This document shows positions 1 through 9,495 of a stretch of DNA of 64,000 nucleotides, piece after piece. This DNA is from JACRCT01 sp049841135 (GTDB taxonomy: Bacteria > Myxococcota > Myxococcia > Myxococcales > UBA5297). The notes beneath the pieces were generated by a model that made no database searches, was not told the DNA's origin, and saw only the letters and a list, made by a program, of their open reading frames with translations. Where the stretch lies: positions 372,001-436,000 of the forward strand of contig JASGHK010000004.1 of assembly GCA_049841135.1 (NCBI GenBank), written 5' to 3'. The position numbers and the translations under genes were made by a program. Numbering within the stretch: position 1 is the first letter of the stretch; each line of letters begins with the position of its first letter.

Positions 1-82
1 CCTTGATGAGCGCGTAGACCTGCTTCTCGTTGATGCCCAGGTACTTGGCGACTTCCTTGGTGTTGAAGAGCGTCTCGGACAT
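1..82 (-). CDS. Excisionase/MerR-type helix-turn-helix regulator, N-terminus only
   Basis: Partial gene: only the first 27 codons are in the window and it runs off the left edge. Reading leftward from the ATG at 82 gives MSETLFNTKEVAKYLGINEK and then QVYALIK. This is the start of the 'excisionase family' winged helix-turn-helix: (NTKEVAKYLG)-turn-(EKQVYALIK recognition helix). In related bacteria this domain often sits in front of a periplasmic-binding-protein-like sensor domain, but that part is not visible here. It lies 33 bases downstream of the porin gene on the same strand and is probably the last gene of the cytochrome-porin-regulator operon. A local transcription factor for that operon is an inference. 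Confidence 0.6.
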   Translation of the reverse strand, partial: MSETLFNTKEVAKYLGINEKQVYALIK

Positions 83-115
83 GGGCCGGCTCCAGGCGGG
101 AGTGCGACCCTTGTC

Positions 116-1333
116 CTAGAACGCCGCCTGGAAGTTGGCAAAGACGATGTCGTTCTTCAGGGCCGCCTGCTCCAGGTGCGCGGGGTCCTGGTTGCGCCGC
201 AGGATGTAGTTGAGCTGCACCTTGACGTGCTCGCCGGCGAGGTAGCTCAGGCCCAGCGTGTAGTGGTCCTTGTGGACCATGGCCGGCGCGTCATCCTGCT
301 GCGTCTCGATCATGTCGTAGCGGAAGCCCAGCTCCAGCGCGTGGCCCTCGGGAGGTTGCCAGTTGAAGAGGGCGTCGATGGCCGGGAAGACGTTCCACAT
401 CGCGGCCGCCGCCCAGCCCAGGTAGCGCAGGTCGACCTTGCCGTCTCCGTTGAAGTCGTCGCGGATTTGCCCGCCGCCGCCCAGGCCGTAGAGCCGCACG
501 CCGGTCCGGGGGATCTCCACCCGAAGATCGCCGCCCACCATGCGCCGGTTGATGTCGTACACGGCGCGGCCGCTGTTGAAGACGATGTTGTCGTGGCGGT
601 TGTAGCTGCCGAAAGCGGCCAGCGCGACCTTGCCGGGCACGGCGATCTCCAGGCGGCCCGCGTAATAGAACTGCGCCTTGTTGGTGATCCAGTACTCCTT
701 CTTGGTCGCGCCGCCGAAGTACATGCCGGCGCCCAGGCCGTTGCCGACCATCAGGAAGTAGCGTCCCTGCAGCCAGCGCCCACCGACCTCGCCCTTGACC
801 GAGAGCCCCAGGTCGCGAAGGTTCGAGGCGCTCCCGTAGAGCAGCGAGACGCTGTGCTGCGCCTTCGAGAGCGACCAGTCCGCCATGCCGGTGGTGATGT
901 CGGTGCGCAGGATGAAGTCGAGCCCGCGGTCCTCCGTCAGGGCCTCGAAGCTGCCCGGGACCTTGAGCTGGCCGACGTGCAGCGTGAACCACCGCACCGG
1001 CGCCCAGCCGATGTCCGCGTCGAGGAGCATGAAGTCCTTCTCGAGCCGGGCCTGCGCGTGCAGCGACAGGTCCAGCTCCGGGTAGGCCAGGCGAATGCCC
1101 AGGCGCGCCTTACCCAGGCTGAAGCCCGAGAGCGCGTCGGCGGCCTCGTCCTTGGAGGGCTGCTGGAAGAGCCCCTTGGCGTCTTCCATCTCCTCCCAGA
1201 GCGTCAGCCAGACCTGCCCGTACCCGTAGACCTCGACGTAGTCGTTGAACTTGTAGGCATGCGCCGGCGCGGACGCGGCCAGGACTGCGGCCGCGAGCGC
1301 GCCGGCAACACTGTGTCGGAGCGGGAAGGTCAT
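116..1333 (-). CDS. Outer-membrane porin, phosphate-selective porin O/P-like
   Basis: A 405-residue protein with a clean Sec signal peptide (about residues 1-26, cleavage after AHA). It then has alternating amphipathic strands typical of a 16-18-strand beta barrel and a terminal Phe, the usual outer-membrane insertion signal. The pattern (N-terminal YxEVYGYGQVWLT strand, 'HVGQLKVPGSFEALTEDRGLDFI' loop region) resembles the phosphate-selective porin O/P (OprP/OprO) family, which is used for many anion or unknown substrates. The ATG at 1333 lies only 4 bases after the stop of the cytochrome lipoprotein gene, so the two are co-transcribed and probably translationally coupled. The pairing of a porin with a heme lipoprotein suggests an electron conduit or substrate channel across the outer membrane, which is an inference. 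Phosphate specificity is not established. Confidence 0.75.
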   Translation of the reverse strand: MTFPLRHSVAGALAAAVLAASAPAHAYKFNDYVEVYGYGQVWLTLWEEMEDAKGLFQQPSKDEAADALSGFSLGKARLGIRLAYPELDLSLHAQARLEKDFMLLDADIGWAPVRWFTLHVGQLKVPGSFEALTEDRGLDFILRTDITTGMADWSLSKAQHSVSLLYGSASNLRDLGLSVKGEVGGRWLQGRYFLMVGNGLGAGMYFGGATKKEYWITNKAQFYYAGRLEIAVPGKVALAAFGSYNRHDNIVFNSGRAVYDINRRMVGGDLRVEIPRTGVRLYGLGGGGQIRDDFNGDGKVDLRYLGWAAAAMWNVFPAIDALFNWQPPEGHALELGFRYDMIETQQDDAPAMVHKDHYTLGLSYLAGEHVKVQLNYILRRNQDPAHLEQAALKNDIVFANFQAAF

Positions 1334-1337
1334 CGAG

Positions 1338-2642
1338 CTACTGGGTGACGCCGTAGCCGTAGACCATCACGGTGGCGTTTTCGACGAACGCCCAACCGCG
1401 ATTCTTGGCGTCGATGTCCTCGTAGCCCGCGGGCAGCGGGTTGATGCGCACCACGACCACGCCGCGCGTCATGGCGCCCGCGTTGTGGTCGGCCGAGGAG
1501 ACGAAGTCGAAGCCGTCGGGATCGCCGGCGGCATTGGTGCACGTCGGCTGGGGCGAGTACTGCGAGCCGCGGTCGGGCTTGCCGGGCTTGGCCTGCGGGA
1601 AAACAAGGCGGTACGGACCCTCGCCGTTGATCTTTCCCGAGGTCGCGTCGTAGGTGCAGGCGTCCATCGGCTTGCCATCGCGCTCGTAGGCCAGCATCAG
1701 GTACTGGTCGTCGGGAATCTCGCCGCCGTCGACGAGCCCGGCAGGGATCGTCTCCGGGTACTGCACGAAGCCGCAGGTGGTGCCCAGGGTGGCGGTGTCC
1801 AGGCCGGCCCAGAACTGGGCCTTGGGGTACAGCCGGTTCATCTCCTCCTTCGTGATGTCGCTGGTGAAGCCGTCGGGGGCGATGACGGTGACGCCGATGA
1901 TGTTGGCGTCGGTGGGGTCCACGCCGACGGCGGTCAGCAGGTCCGTGAGCTTCACGCCCTTGTAGGTCGCGTAGTAGTCGTACTGCTGCTTGGTGGAGTT
2001 CGCGAGCAGGAACTCCGAGTGGGCCGGCAGCGCCTGGAGCTGCGCCTTGGTGAAGACCTTCAGGGGCGCGACCGGCTGGCCGGGCTTGCTGGCGGAGTCG
2101 CCCGGGTACTTGATGTCGGCGATCTCCACGCCGTTGGCGAAGGTGTCGCCATCGGAGTCCATGTCGTCGATCTTGGTGAGCGCGGCCTGGGTGCGGCCCG
2201 CGGCGACGTACGCGGCGCCGTACGGGTTGAGCGTCTCGGCGAAGTTCGTGGGCTGCGCCGGGTCGTAGGTGCCGGTCATCGGGTGCTGGATGAGGTGGCA
2301 GAAGTCGCAGGCCGTCTTCGACACCTTCTTGTCGACGTTCGAGGTGTCGGTGAGCGTGGCGCTCTTGTGGCAGGTCTGGCAGTCGTCGAGGCGCGTGCCG
2401 ACCGTGGCCGGGTACGCGTTGACGAAGGCGTTCATGTCGCTGTCGTTCTCGTGACCCTTGTAGGCGTGCGAGGAGACGACGCCGGTGTCGGGCGCAGCGG
2501 GCGTGCTCGCGTCGGTGGCGACGGCGGCTGCGTCGGTGCCGGGGGTGGTGCCGGCGTCCGTGCCAGGCTGAACGTTCTGCTCGGGGCAGCCGGCCAAGGC
2601 CAGGGTGCCGGCGAGCGCCAGGATTCTCACGAGTCGCGACAT
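1338..2642 (-). CDS. Di-heme c-type cytochrome lipoprotein with a sulfite-oxidase-like C-terminal region
   Basis: A 434-residue lipoprotein. The signal peptide ends in a lipobox (LALAGC, lipidated Cys19), followed by an Asp/Ala/Thr-rich linker. Two heme c sites are visible, C88-Q-T-C91-H and C112-D-F-C115-H, spaced as a small di-heme domain. Next comes a DSDGD calcium-binding-like motif (about residue 160). From about 195 to the end is a domain with the GEGPYRLVFPQ signature seen in proteins with a molybdopterin sulfite-oxidase-like fold; no cofactor ligand can be assigned from sequence alone. The start ATG is preceded by a strong GGAGG ribosome site. It is the first gene of the operon with the porin and HTH regulator, and its promoter region carries three 10-bp direct repeats. 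Heme attachment would need the ResB-CcsA system encoded at 20-22.7 kb. It could be an outer-membrane electron carrier or sensor; substrate unknown. Confidence 0.7.
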   Translation of the reverse strand: MSRLVRILALAGTLALAGCPEQNVQPGTDAGTTPGTDAAAVATDASTPAAPDTGVVSSHAYKGHENDSDMNAFVNAYPATVGTRLDDCQTCHKSATLTDTSNVDKKVSKTACDFCHLIQHPMTGTYDPAQPTNFAETLNPYGAAYVAAGRTQAALTKIDDMDSDGDTFANGVEIADIKYPGDSASKPGQPVAPLKVFTKAQLQALPAHSEFLLANSTKQQYDYYATYKGVKLTDLLTAVGVDPTDANIIGVTVIAPDGFTSDITKEEMNRLYPKAQFWAGLDTATLGTTCGFVQYPETIPAGLVDGGEIPDDQYLMLAYERDGKPMDACTYDATSGKINGEGPYRLVFPQAKPGKPDRGSQYSPQPTCTNAAGDPDGFDFVSSADHNAGAMTRGVVVVRINPLPAGYEDIDAKNRGWAFVENATVMVYGYGVTQ

Positions 2643-2698
2643 GGTGCGTCCTCCAAACGGCCGGCCGACGGGCCGGGGACGCGCACTTTAGGAGTCGC

Positions 2699-2728
2699 GG
2701 TCATTTTTGGTCAATATTGGTCATTCTT
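2699..2728. promoter_or_regulatory. Three 10-bp direct repeats, probable operator
   Basis: Three head-to-tail 10-mers, GGTCATTTTT, GGTCAATATT and GGTCATTCTT, sit at exactly one helical turn spacing in an AT-rich patch of an otherwise very GC-rich region. They lie between the divergent cytochrome/porin operon (start 2642) and the AsmA-like gene (start 2858). Phase-repeated half-sites like this usually bind a regulator cooperatively on one face of the helix. The core GGTCA resembles, but does not match, Pho-box half-sites (11-bp period). Confidence 0.55.
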
Positions 2729-2857
2729 CTTCCGTTTTGGCGGCTTCACGTTCGCGGCGCCTTCGCGACCGTCCCACGCGCGAGCCGGCGGCCGTCCGTT
2801 GGCAGAGAGGGGCCCCAGGGTTAGGCTTCGCGCCGCCTTCCAGTGAGGGAACCGACC

Positions 2858-5800
2858 ATGAAGCGCGTCCTCAAGATCCTAGGAATCGGCGTGGGCGTGC
2901 TCGTCCTGCTCCTCGCGCTCGCCGTCGTCCTCGTCGCGCTCTTCGTGGACCTCGACCAGGTGGTCAACGAGCAGATCGCCAAGGCCAAGCCGCAGAATCG
3001 AGCAGAAGCTCGGGCGCAAAGTCGCGGTCGGGAAGGTGACCACGCGGATCTTCCCGGTCCTCGGCGGCAGCGTCGCCGAACTCGCCGTCGCCCAGGACCC
3101 GGCGCACCCCGAAGACGACCGCCCGCTCCTCAGCGTCAAGTTGGTGGGCTTCGACATCGCGCTCTGGGAGGCGCTCAAGAGCCGCGGCAAGTCGATCACC
3201 GTGACCGACCTCTACGTCGAGGGGCTGCAGGTCAACCTCGTCCGCTACAAGGGCGGCGTGCTGAGCTACCAGGACATCCTCGACCGCCAGCCCAAGGACG
3301 ACCCGGCGGAGAAGAAGGTGGAAGAGGCCAAGCCGCTCTCGCCCGAGGTCTTGCAGTACGTCCGGGCGGTCTCCATCGATGCCCTGCGCATCGTCGACGC
3401 CGAGGTCCGGCTCGCAGACCACGACACCCCCACCGGCAAGCTCGCCGAGGACTACGTCCGCAAGCTCAACCTGCGGCTCAACGACCTGCGCCTGTCGGAT
3501 CCCATCCGCGTGCGGCTGGAGGCGGCCGTCTTCTCCGAGAAGCCGAACTTCGAGCTCGAGACGACCGTCGGCCCCCTGCCCCAGGACCTGCAGTTCAACG
3601 CGCTGCCGCACATCGCTGGAGTCAAGGTGCGCATCTCCGACCTGGACCTGGGCAAGCTCGCGCCCTACCTGGGCCCGGCGGTGCCGGTGAAGGTCGCCTC
3701 CGCGTTGCTCTCGACGCAGTGGGACGTGGGCGAGGTCTCGTTCGAGAAGCCGGTCTCGGTCGCGGGCACGCTCTCGGTGCGCGAGCTGCAGCTCGCCGGC
3801 GGCAAGAAGTTCGACCTCTCGCTGGTGACGAAGGCCCAGGCCGACCTGAAGAACCTCGGCACGGAGATCGACAAGCTGGACCTCGAGGTCGGCACGGTGA
3901 AGCTGGCGATGTCCGGCGCGCTGCTCGACCTGGCCAAGGTCCCGCGCTTCAAGGACTTCACCGCCAAGTCGACCACGCTCGACCTCGAGCAGCTGCTCGC
4001 CTACTACCCCGCCGCCGCCAAGTCGCTGCCGCCGGGCACCAGGCTCCAAGGGATCGCGACGCTCGACGCCAAGGCCAGCGGCGACGCCGGCAAGCAGACC
4101 GTGGTCGCGGCCGTCGACCTCTCCGCGCTCGACATCCTCGTCCCCGGGACGTTCGTGAAGCCCAAGGGGACGCCGCTCAAGCTCTCGGTCAACGGCGATT
4201 TCACGACCAAGGACGCCACCCTGCGGCAGCTGGGCCTCGTGCTCGACGAGCTGGACCTGGGCGTCAAAGGCACGGTGAAGGGCTTCGACAAGCCAGTGAT
4301 GGACCTGACCCTGGCCGCCAAGCCCTTCAGCTTCGACCGGATCGTGCGCCTCCTGCCGCAGGCGAGCCAGGCGCTCGCCGAGCAGAACGCCAAGGCCTCC
4401 GGCGACGGCAGCATCGCAGGCCACCTGAAGGGCTCGATGACCGACCTCGACGCGGCCTTCGACCTGAACCTCACCGGGGTCAAGCTGGACATCCCCGGCA
4501 CGCACCTCGACGGCGCGCTGACGGTGAGCCTGGCGCTGGACGGCAACCCGAAGAAGGACCTGAAGGCGGCGGTGGTCGTCGACGCCGACAAGGCGGTCAT
4601 CCAGATCAAGGACACGCTCGACAAGACCGCCAAGACGCCGCTGAGCATCCAGCTCGACGCCGACCGCCGCGGTGACCTCGTCACCCTCAAGCGCCTCTCG
4701 GTCCTCTTCGCCGAGCTCAAGCTCGACGCCACCGGCACCCTCGACCTGGGCAAGGGGACCACCGCGCTCAACGTCTCCATGCCGCGCGTGGACCTCGAGA
4801 AGCTCTCCAAGACCGTCACCGCCATCCCCGCGGACAAGGCCAAGAAGGCGTTCTTCGACGCCAACGTCGGCGTGGTCGGCAACCCGAACAAGCTCGAGAC
4901 CATAGCCGTCGAGCTGAACCAGCTCGACGTCCGCATCGGCCGCAGCGACCTGCAAGGCACGGTGAAGATCGCCAACCTGGTCAAGCCGCGCGCGCAAATC
5001 GACGTCCGCTCGCAGTTGCTCGACCTCGACGAGCTACAAGAGCTCCACCGCCTCGAAGTCGCCAACGCCGGCGAACCCGGGCCAGCCCGCGCCGAAGGTG
5101 CCGCCCAAGGACGACCCGTCGCTCAAGGACTACCGCTTCAGCGGCAAGGTCGACCTCAAGCGCGTCATCGTCTCCCAGACCGAGCTGACCGACGTGAAGG
5201 GCGACCTCGAGCTCGAGAACGGCGTGCTGATGGTCAAGCAGTGCAACCTGAGCGCGTTCGACGGCAACGTCAGCGCCGCCGGAACGCGCGCGGAGATCTG
5301 GAAGGGCCGCATGCCCTTCACCGCGAACCTGACCATCAAGGGCCTGGACATGAACAAGGTCCTGACCTCGAAGACGAAGTACGCCAACTCGCTGCACGGC
5401 AAGGCGGACCTGGAGCTGAAGGCCAGCGGCGAGGGCTTCGACACCACGGATCTCGAGCAGAAGCTCCTGGGCTCGCTGCGACTCGGGCTCCTCGACGGCA
5501 AGCTGACCAAGGCCAGCCTCACTCAGTCGGTGCTCGGCGGCTTCGCGGGCCTGGACCGGATTCCGGGCGTGCAGACCAACAAGGCCGCCAAGGCCATCGT
5601 CTCCGACAACGCCATCAAGAACCTCGTCGCCACCATCGACATCCGCGACGGCAAGCTCAACTTCTCCAAGCCGCTGACGCTCAACCTGGACGGCAACAAG
5701 GTCGTCCTGGGCGGCGCGATCGGCATCGGCGGCAAGCTGTTCCTGAGCGGCGAGTACTACCTGCCGGCCGCGGTCGTGAACCAGCTGACCTCCAACAAGT

Positions 5801-5994
5801 GCAAGGCCACCAGCGAGCTGCGCGTGCCGATCGCCATCGAGGGCGGCGTCACTTCGCCGGAGTTCAAGCCGAACGCCGAGCCGCTGGTCGCGGGGCTGGT
5901 GCAGGCCTGCCTGCAGGGCGAGGTGGGCAAGCAGGTGCAGGACGTGGCCAAGAAGGAAGGCGAGAAGCTGCTCAAGGGGCTGCTGGGGAAGTAG
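2858..5994 (+). CDS. AsmA-family envelope protein (two apparent +1 frameshifts)
   Basis: A protein of about 1044 residues after correction. The ATG at 2858 has a GAGGGA ribosome site. One N-terminal transmembrane segment (about residues 5-33) anchors a long periplasmic part made of repeated beta-strand units ('LDLGxLxxY', 'VKGxxDLxxxx'). It ends in an AsmA_2-like C-terminal region with the 'SLRLGLLDGKL' and 'GGAIGIGGKLFLSGEYYLP' segments. AsmA-like proteins bridge the inner and outer membranes and are linked to phospholipid transport and outer-membrane assembly. The frame breaks twice. An extra A at about 2995 turns CAGATCGAG into CAGAATCGAG. An extra base at about 5035 turns a probable GAGCTCAAG into GAGCTACAAG. 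Removing one base at each restores a continuous protein. The breaks look like sequence errors, but a decayed gene cannot be excluded. A hairpin terminator follows at 6007-6031. Confidence 0.75.
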
Positions 5995-6006
5995 CCCTCC
6001 CCCCTG

Positions 6007-6031
6007 CCCCCTCCCAAACTGCGGGAGGGGG
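6007..6031 (+). terminator. Hairpin terminator after the AsmA-like gene
   Basis: A perfect 9-bp stem, CCCCCTCCC (6007-6015) with GGGAGGGGG (6023-6031), and a 7-base loop, 13 bases after the stop codon. The downstream T-run is weak (TTCGT). It lies in the gap between two convergent genes, so it may serve both strands. Confidence 0.55.
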
Positions 6032-6122
6032 TTCGTCCCGTGGCTTCGGCTGGCTTGGTCGGAGGCTCCTCTTGCTGGACCGCGCTCAATTCGTCACGGG
6101 TCCCGTGACCATTCTCAACGGT

Positions 6123-7385
6123 CTACGGCATTGCCCAGATCGGCGCTGACACCAGCACTTCGCCGTCCGCCTGCGTCGCTCTCGCTACGAGATAAGTGCC
6201 ACCCGTGAGCGGGACCTGGAAGTCTGCGCTGCACGTCGCCCCTGGCGCACAGAGCTGCGTGCCCAGCGCGGTCTTCCCGGGACCAAATAGCTCGATGCTG
6301 GTCCACGACTCGGCTGCGTCCGGGTCCTCAGCATGCACGTGCGCGGACAGCGTCCCGCCGACGTTCGCCAGCCTCGAGCCCATCCAGCACACGCCCTGCC
6401 CCATCAACCGGATCGACGCGTTGGCGTCCTCGGTGGAGAACGTGCGCCTTGCTCGCATCGCCTCCTTCAGGCCATCGCGCGTCAGGTCCGCCATGAAGAG
6501 GCCGCTGCGGTGCGAGTTGGCGGTGCCCCAGTTGGCGCTGTGGTTGTCCTGGTTGTTCGCCGGCGAGACGTGCCAGCCCTTGTCGAGAGCGACGAAGTAC
6601 AGGTCCCAGACCGCGCCGCCACCGTTGAACTCGAACAACGCGATCTTCTCGTCCGCCGCGGCGTCGAACTCCCAGTCGCTCCAGGTCTGCCTCTCTTCGT
6701 CGCCGGGGTGGTTGAACTGGCCGACGCACTCCGCGCAGGAGGCGAGGCCGGCGTACAGGTCGTGGAAGTTGGTCTTGGTCGCGTTCATCAGCGACGCGTT
6801 GAAGAAGACGTTGTTGTGGCCGGTCGAGATGGGCAGCGGGTCGAAGGTCGCGTACTCGTAGCCGCAGGCCGCCACGTACTGCCCCGGCACGTCCCGGTCG
6901 TCGGCCTGGTCGCGGCAGTTCCACCAGCGCATGGGGATGCTCACCTGCTCGAGGTGGTCGGTGACCAGCATGACGTCGAGCTTGGCGACGTTGCGCGCGT
7001 AGTCGAAAGCATCCGCCGGCGTCTGCTCGCCATCCGAGTAGCTGGTGTGCGCGTGGAGGTTGCCGAAGCGCGCGGTGAACGCGCCCTGCTCGCAGCCGAC
7101 CAGTGGTTGGGCCGCGTCCAGACCTGCGAGCTGCGCGTCTGGCGGCTCGGGTGCGGCATCCGCGGCGACGCCGGCAGCATCGAGCGCCTCGCTGGCGTCC
7201 TCGGCCGGGCTTGAGGCATCCGGCGTCGGCAGCGCTTCGGCATCCCCCGGAGACAAGGAGGCGTCGGGCCGGGCCGCGGCATCCGAACGTGCCGAACCGT
7301 CGGCCTGGCCCAATGCAGGCTCGCCGCAACCGGAGAGCCCGGCTGCGGCGAGCAATAGAACGGCTGCGATGAGAGCCGCGCGCAC
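6123..7385 (-). CDS. PHP-domain metallohydrolase lipoprotein
   Basis: A 420-residue lipoprotein. The signal peptide ends in LSGC, followed by an unusually Asp/Ala/Pro-rich linker (about residues 25-90). The catalytic part opens with the PHP motif NLHAHTSYSDGE and a VTDHLEQ motif, which are metal-binding His and Asp sites of the PHP phosphoesterase superfamily (CehA/McbA-like secreted subgroup). Further His-containing motifs are FNHPGDEE and NNQDNHS. A C-terminal beta-sandwich (about 330-420) follows. The reaction cannot be told from sequence; secreted PHP proteins hydrolyse phosphate esters or carbamates. The likely start is the GTG at 7385, eight bases after the stop of the upstream coiled-coil lipoprotein gene, so the two are probably one operon. 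Confidence 0.7.
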   Translation of the reverse strand: MRAALIAAVLLLAAAGLSGCGEPALGQADGSARSDAAARPDASLSPGDAEALPTPDASSPAEDASEALDAAGVAADAAPEPPDAQLAGLDAAQPLVGCEQGAFTARFGNLHAHTSYSDGEQTPADAFDYARNVAKLDVMLVTDHLEQVSIPMRWWNCRDQADDRDVPGQYVAACGYEYATFDPLPISTGHNNVFFNASLMNATKTNFHDLYAGLASCAECVGQFNHPGDEERQTWSDWEFDAAADEKIALFEFNGGGAVWDLYFVALDKGWHVSPANNQDNHSANWGTANSHRSGLFMADLTRDGLKEAMRARRTFSTEDANASIRLMGQGVCWMGSRLANVGGTLSAHVHAEDPDAAESWTSIELFGPGKTALGTQLCAPGATCSADFQVPLTGGTYLVARATQADGEVLVSAPIWAMP

Positions 7386-7393
7386 GCGTCAGC

Positions 7394-8206
7394 TTACGGC
7401 GTGGTCGCCGGCGCGGGCTGCGAAGAGGGCTGCGACGCCGGAGCCGGCTGCGTGGTCGTGGAGCTGTTCGAGGAGTTCGAGTTGTAGCTGTCCGGGTTGT
7501 AGGAGTGGGACGGCGGCATCGTGTTGGCCGGAGCGGTCGGCGTGGTGGTGACGCCGGTCTTGGCGTCGAGGGCGCGCTTGGCCTCGTTGTAGGCGTTCTC
7601 GGCCTCGGTCACTGCGGCCTTCCTCTTGTCCACGTCGAGCTTGGCGGCCTCGTAGTCCTGCTGCAGCTCGGCGACCTGCTGCTGGTAGACGCGGGGGTCG
7701 AAGTCGGCGGAGGGCTTCTTGCCCTTGGCGACGATGACGTTGACGCGCTCGACCTCCACCTTCGCCAGCTCGACCATGACGCGCTTGTTGAGCAGCGCCT
7801 CCTGCTCGGCGGCGAAGGCCTGGCGGGCCTTGACCACGTTCATCTTGAGCGCGGCGGCGTCGATGGCCAGCCGGGCGATCTCCACCTTGGTCTCGGCCGG
7901 CACGATCTTGTTCTGGTCCGAGGTCGTGACCGCGAAGTCCTTCTCCACCTTGGCGCGGTCGAGCTCGATCTTGGCGGCGTCGTACTCGCGGCTGGCGACC
8001 TCGATCTCCTTGGCGGTCAGGGCCACCTGGTAGCGCGCGCTGTGCACCTCGTCCTGGGTGCGCAGCACGGCGACCTGCGCCTCGAAGACGTTCTTCTTCT
8101 CGTCGGTGGGCACGTCGCCCAGGAACTGTCCGTCGATGACGTACTTGAGCCCGGAGCTGCAGCCGGTGGCGGCCAGGGCAAGGAAGAGAGCGCAAAGGCG
8201 TCGCAT
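7394..8206 (-). CDS. Periplasmic coiled-coil lipoprotein, function unknown
   Basis: A 270-residue lipoprotein. The signal peptide is MRRLCALFLALAATGC. A long Lys/Glu/Ala-rich alpha-helical coiled coil follows (about residues 30-220), then a low-complexity Ser/Asn/Pro/Thr tail ending in repeated 'PAPASQPSSQPAPAT'. The helical part resembles outer-membrane-efflux or DUF4398-type periplasmic helices, but I do not recognise a specific family. I chose the ATG at 8206 because it begins the signal peptide directly and is preceded by GTGAGG. The PHP lipoprotein follows 8 bases downstream on the same strand. A structural or envelope-spacing role is only a guess. Confidence 0.6.
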   Translation of the reverse strand: MRRLCALFLALAATGCSSGLKYVIDGQFLGDVPTDEKKNVFEAQVAVLRTQDEVHSARYQVALTAKEIEVASREYDAAKIELDRAKVEKDFAVTTSDQNKIVPAETKVEIARLAIDAAALKMNVVKARQAFAAEQEALLNKRVMVELAKVEVERVNVIVAKGKKPSADFDPRVYQQQVAELQQDYEAAKLDVDKRKAAVTEAENAYNEAKRALDAKTGVTTTPTAPANTMPPSHSYNPDSYNSNSSNSSTTTQPAPASQPSSQPAPATTP

Positions 8207-8316
8207 GGCAACCTCACTGTCCACGGGTTGAGAACCTCGCCCGCTCGGGGCGCCCGAGTGTCTTAGGCCGATTCGAAGTGGGAGCGCAACCGGGCAGAAG
8301 CGGCGCGGCAGCGACC

Positions 8317-9492
8317 TCAGCGGCCGGCATCCGGGGTCGCCGATGGAGCCAGGCCGGAAGGAGGTGCCTCGATCCCGGGGGCCAGGCGTGCGACGACGAT
8401 GCGGGCCAAGCTCCGACAGTAGGCGCCGGGCGCGTACTTGCAGACCAGAGTGAGAGGGTCCTGCAGGACGTCGTCCAGGAGCCTGCGCGAGTCAGTCCGT
8501 TCCCGATACGCCCTGACAACAGCGAACCTGCACCCCTTGCCCGCCGAGATCTCGGCCTCCACCCGGCGGATGAAGTCCCGGAATTCGCCGGGGCCGATGC
8601 TGCGCAAAGCCTCGGCGCGCTCCGTCGCGTTCAGCAACCCCGAGCAGCGTCCGACGGCGTCCTCGCCAGCCGAGAAGGCGGCTTCGAAGACCTCTGGTGG
8701 CGTGGCAGCCTGGCCCAAAGCGAGCGATTGGAGGACGACGTAGTTGAAACGGTCCAGCTGCGCTCGGGTCATTGGGGCACACGCGGCGCTCGGCCTTCCT
8801 TCGGCCGCAGCCACTTCGCAAGCCCGGCTCTCGAGGCTCAGCAGGTCCGCAGCGAAGCGACTCAAGTACGCCTCGGTCGAGTAGACGAGCCACGCGAGGT
8901 GCCGAACATCCGCCACGGCCTCGGCGAGGTCTCCTTCGCGGTCCAGGCCCTCCATCAGGCGAAGCTTGGCCCAGGCCATCAGCGAGGTTGCCGAAGGGGA
9001 TGGCCACCCGAGCGCCTGGTGTGTTCCTCCAGAGGCGAGCGGCCCACCGTTCGTGAGCTCCCAGTAGCCGAAGCCGTGCAGCCGCCTCATCCAGGACGTG
9101 TCGAGTCTAGGGCGGGCGCTTCCCCGGCCCTTCGTAGCCCAGTCCTTCCCGAGCTTCGAGAGGTCGTTGAGGATCGACAGGTCCACACGCAGCTCGCCCG
9201 CGGTGGAGGCGAGGTCCCAGTGGAGCCTGGGATTGAGGTAGGGACCGGCATCGCCGCCCGCGTGCTGTCGGAAGAACGGCTCCTCGGCCAGGAGCGCCCG
9301 TTCGTGCAGGAAGGGAGCAAGCGCCTTTCGGGCCTCTTCCGACCGTCGGTCGAGGTCGCCTCGGAGCTCGCGCCTCGCGAGCTGGTCCACCAGGACGAAA
9401 GCGACGATGACCAGCGCTAGCGGAACGCCCAGGAAGAGCATCCCCAACGTCAGCCCGTCGCGCTTGCGCTGGGCCTTCCCGTCGTCGGTCAT
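8317..9492 (-). CDS. Single-pass membrane protein of unknown function
   Basis: A 391-residue protein with a short charged cytoplasmic start, one strong transmembrane helix (about residues 15-37), and a long extracytoplasmic helical domain containing several Cys residues (CEV, CAP, CSG, CRF, CKYAPGAYC). I recognise no catalytic motif or named family. Its start lies 3 bases after the mutL stop codon on the same strand, so it is downstream of mutL in the transcript. That linkage does not by itself imply a role in repair. Confidence 0.5.
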   Translation of the reverse strand: MTDDGKAQRKRDGLTLGMLFLGVPLALVIVAFVLVDQLARRELRGDLDRRSEEARKALAPFLHERALLAEEPFFRQHAGGDAGPYLNPRLHWDLASTAGELRVDLSILNDLSKLGKDWATKGRGSARPRLDTSWMRRLHGFGYWELTNGGPLASGGTHQALGWPSPSATSLMAWAKLRLMEGLDREGDLAEAVADVRHLAWLVYSTEAYLSRFAADLLSLESRACEVAAAEGRPSAACAPMTRAQLDRFNYVVLQSLALGQAATPPEVFEAAFSAGEDAVGRCSGLLNATERAEALRSIGPGEFRDFIRRVEAEISAGKGCRFAVVRAYRERTDSRRLLDDVLQDPLTLVCKYAPGAYCRSLARIVVARLAPGIEAPPSGLAPSATPDAGR

Positions 9493-9495
9493 GGC

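Noticed and set aside
2858..5994. AsmA-like frame breaks as programmed ribosomal frameshifting
   Set aside because: The sites lack a slippery sequence or a downstream pseudoknot, and similar +1 events occur in many unrelated genes in this window.
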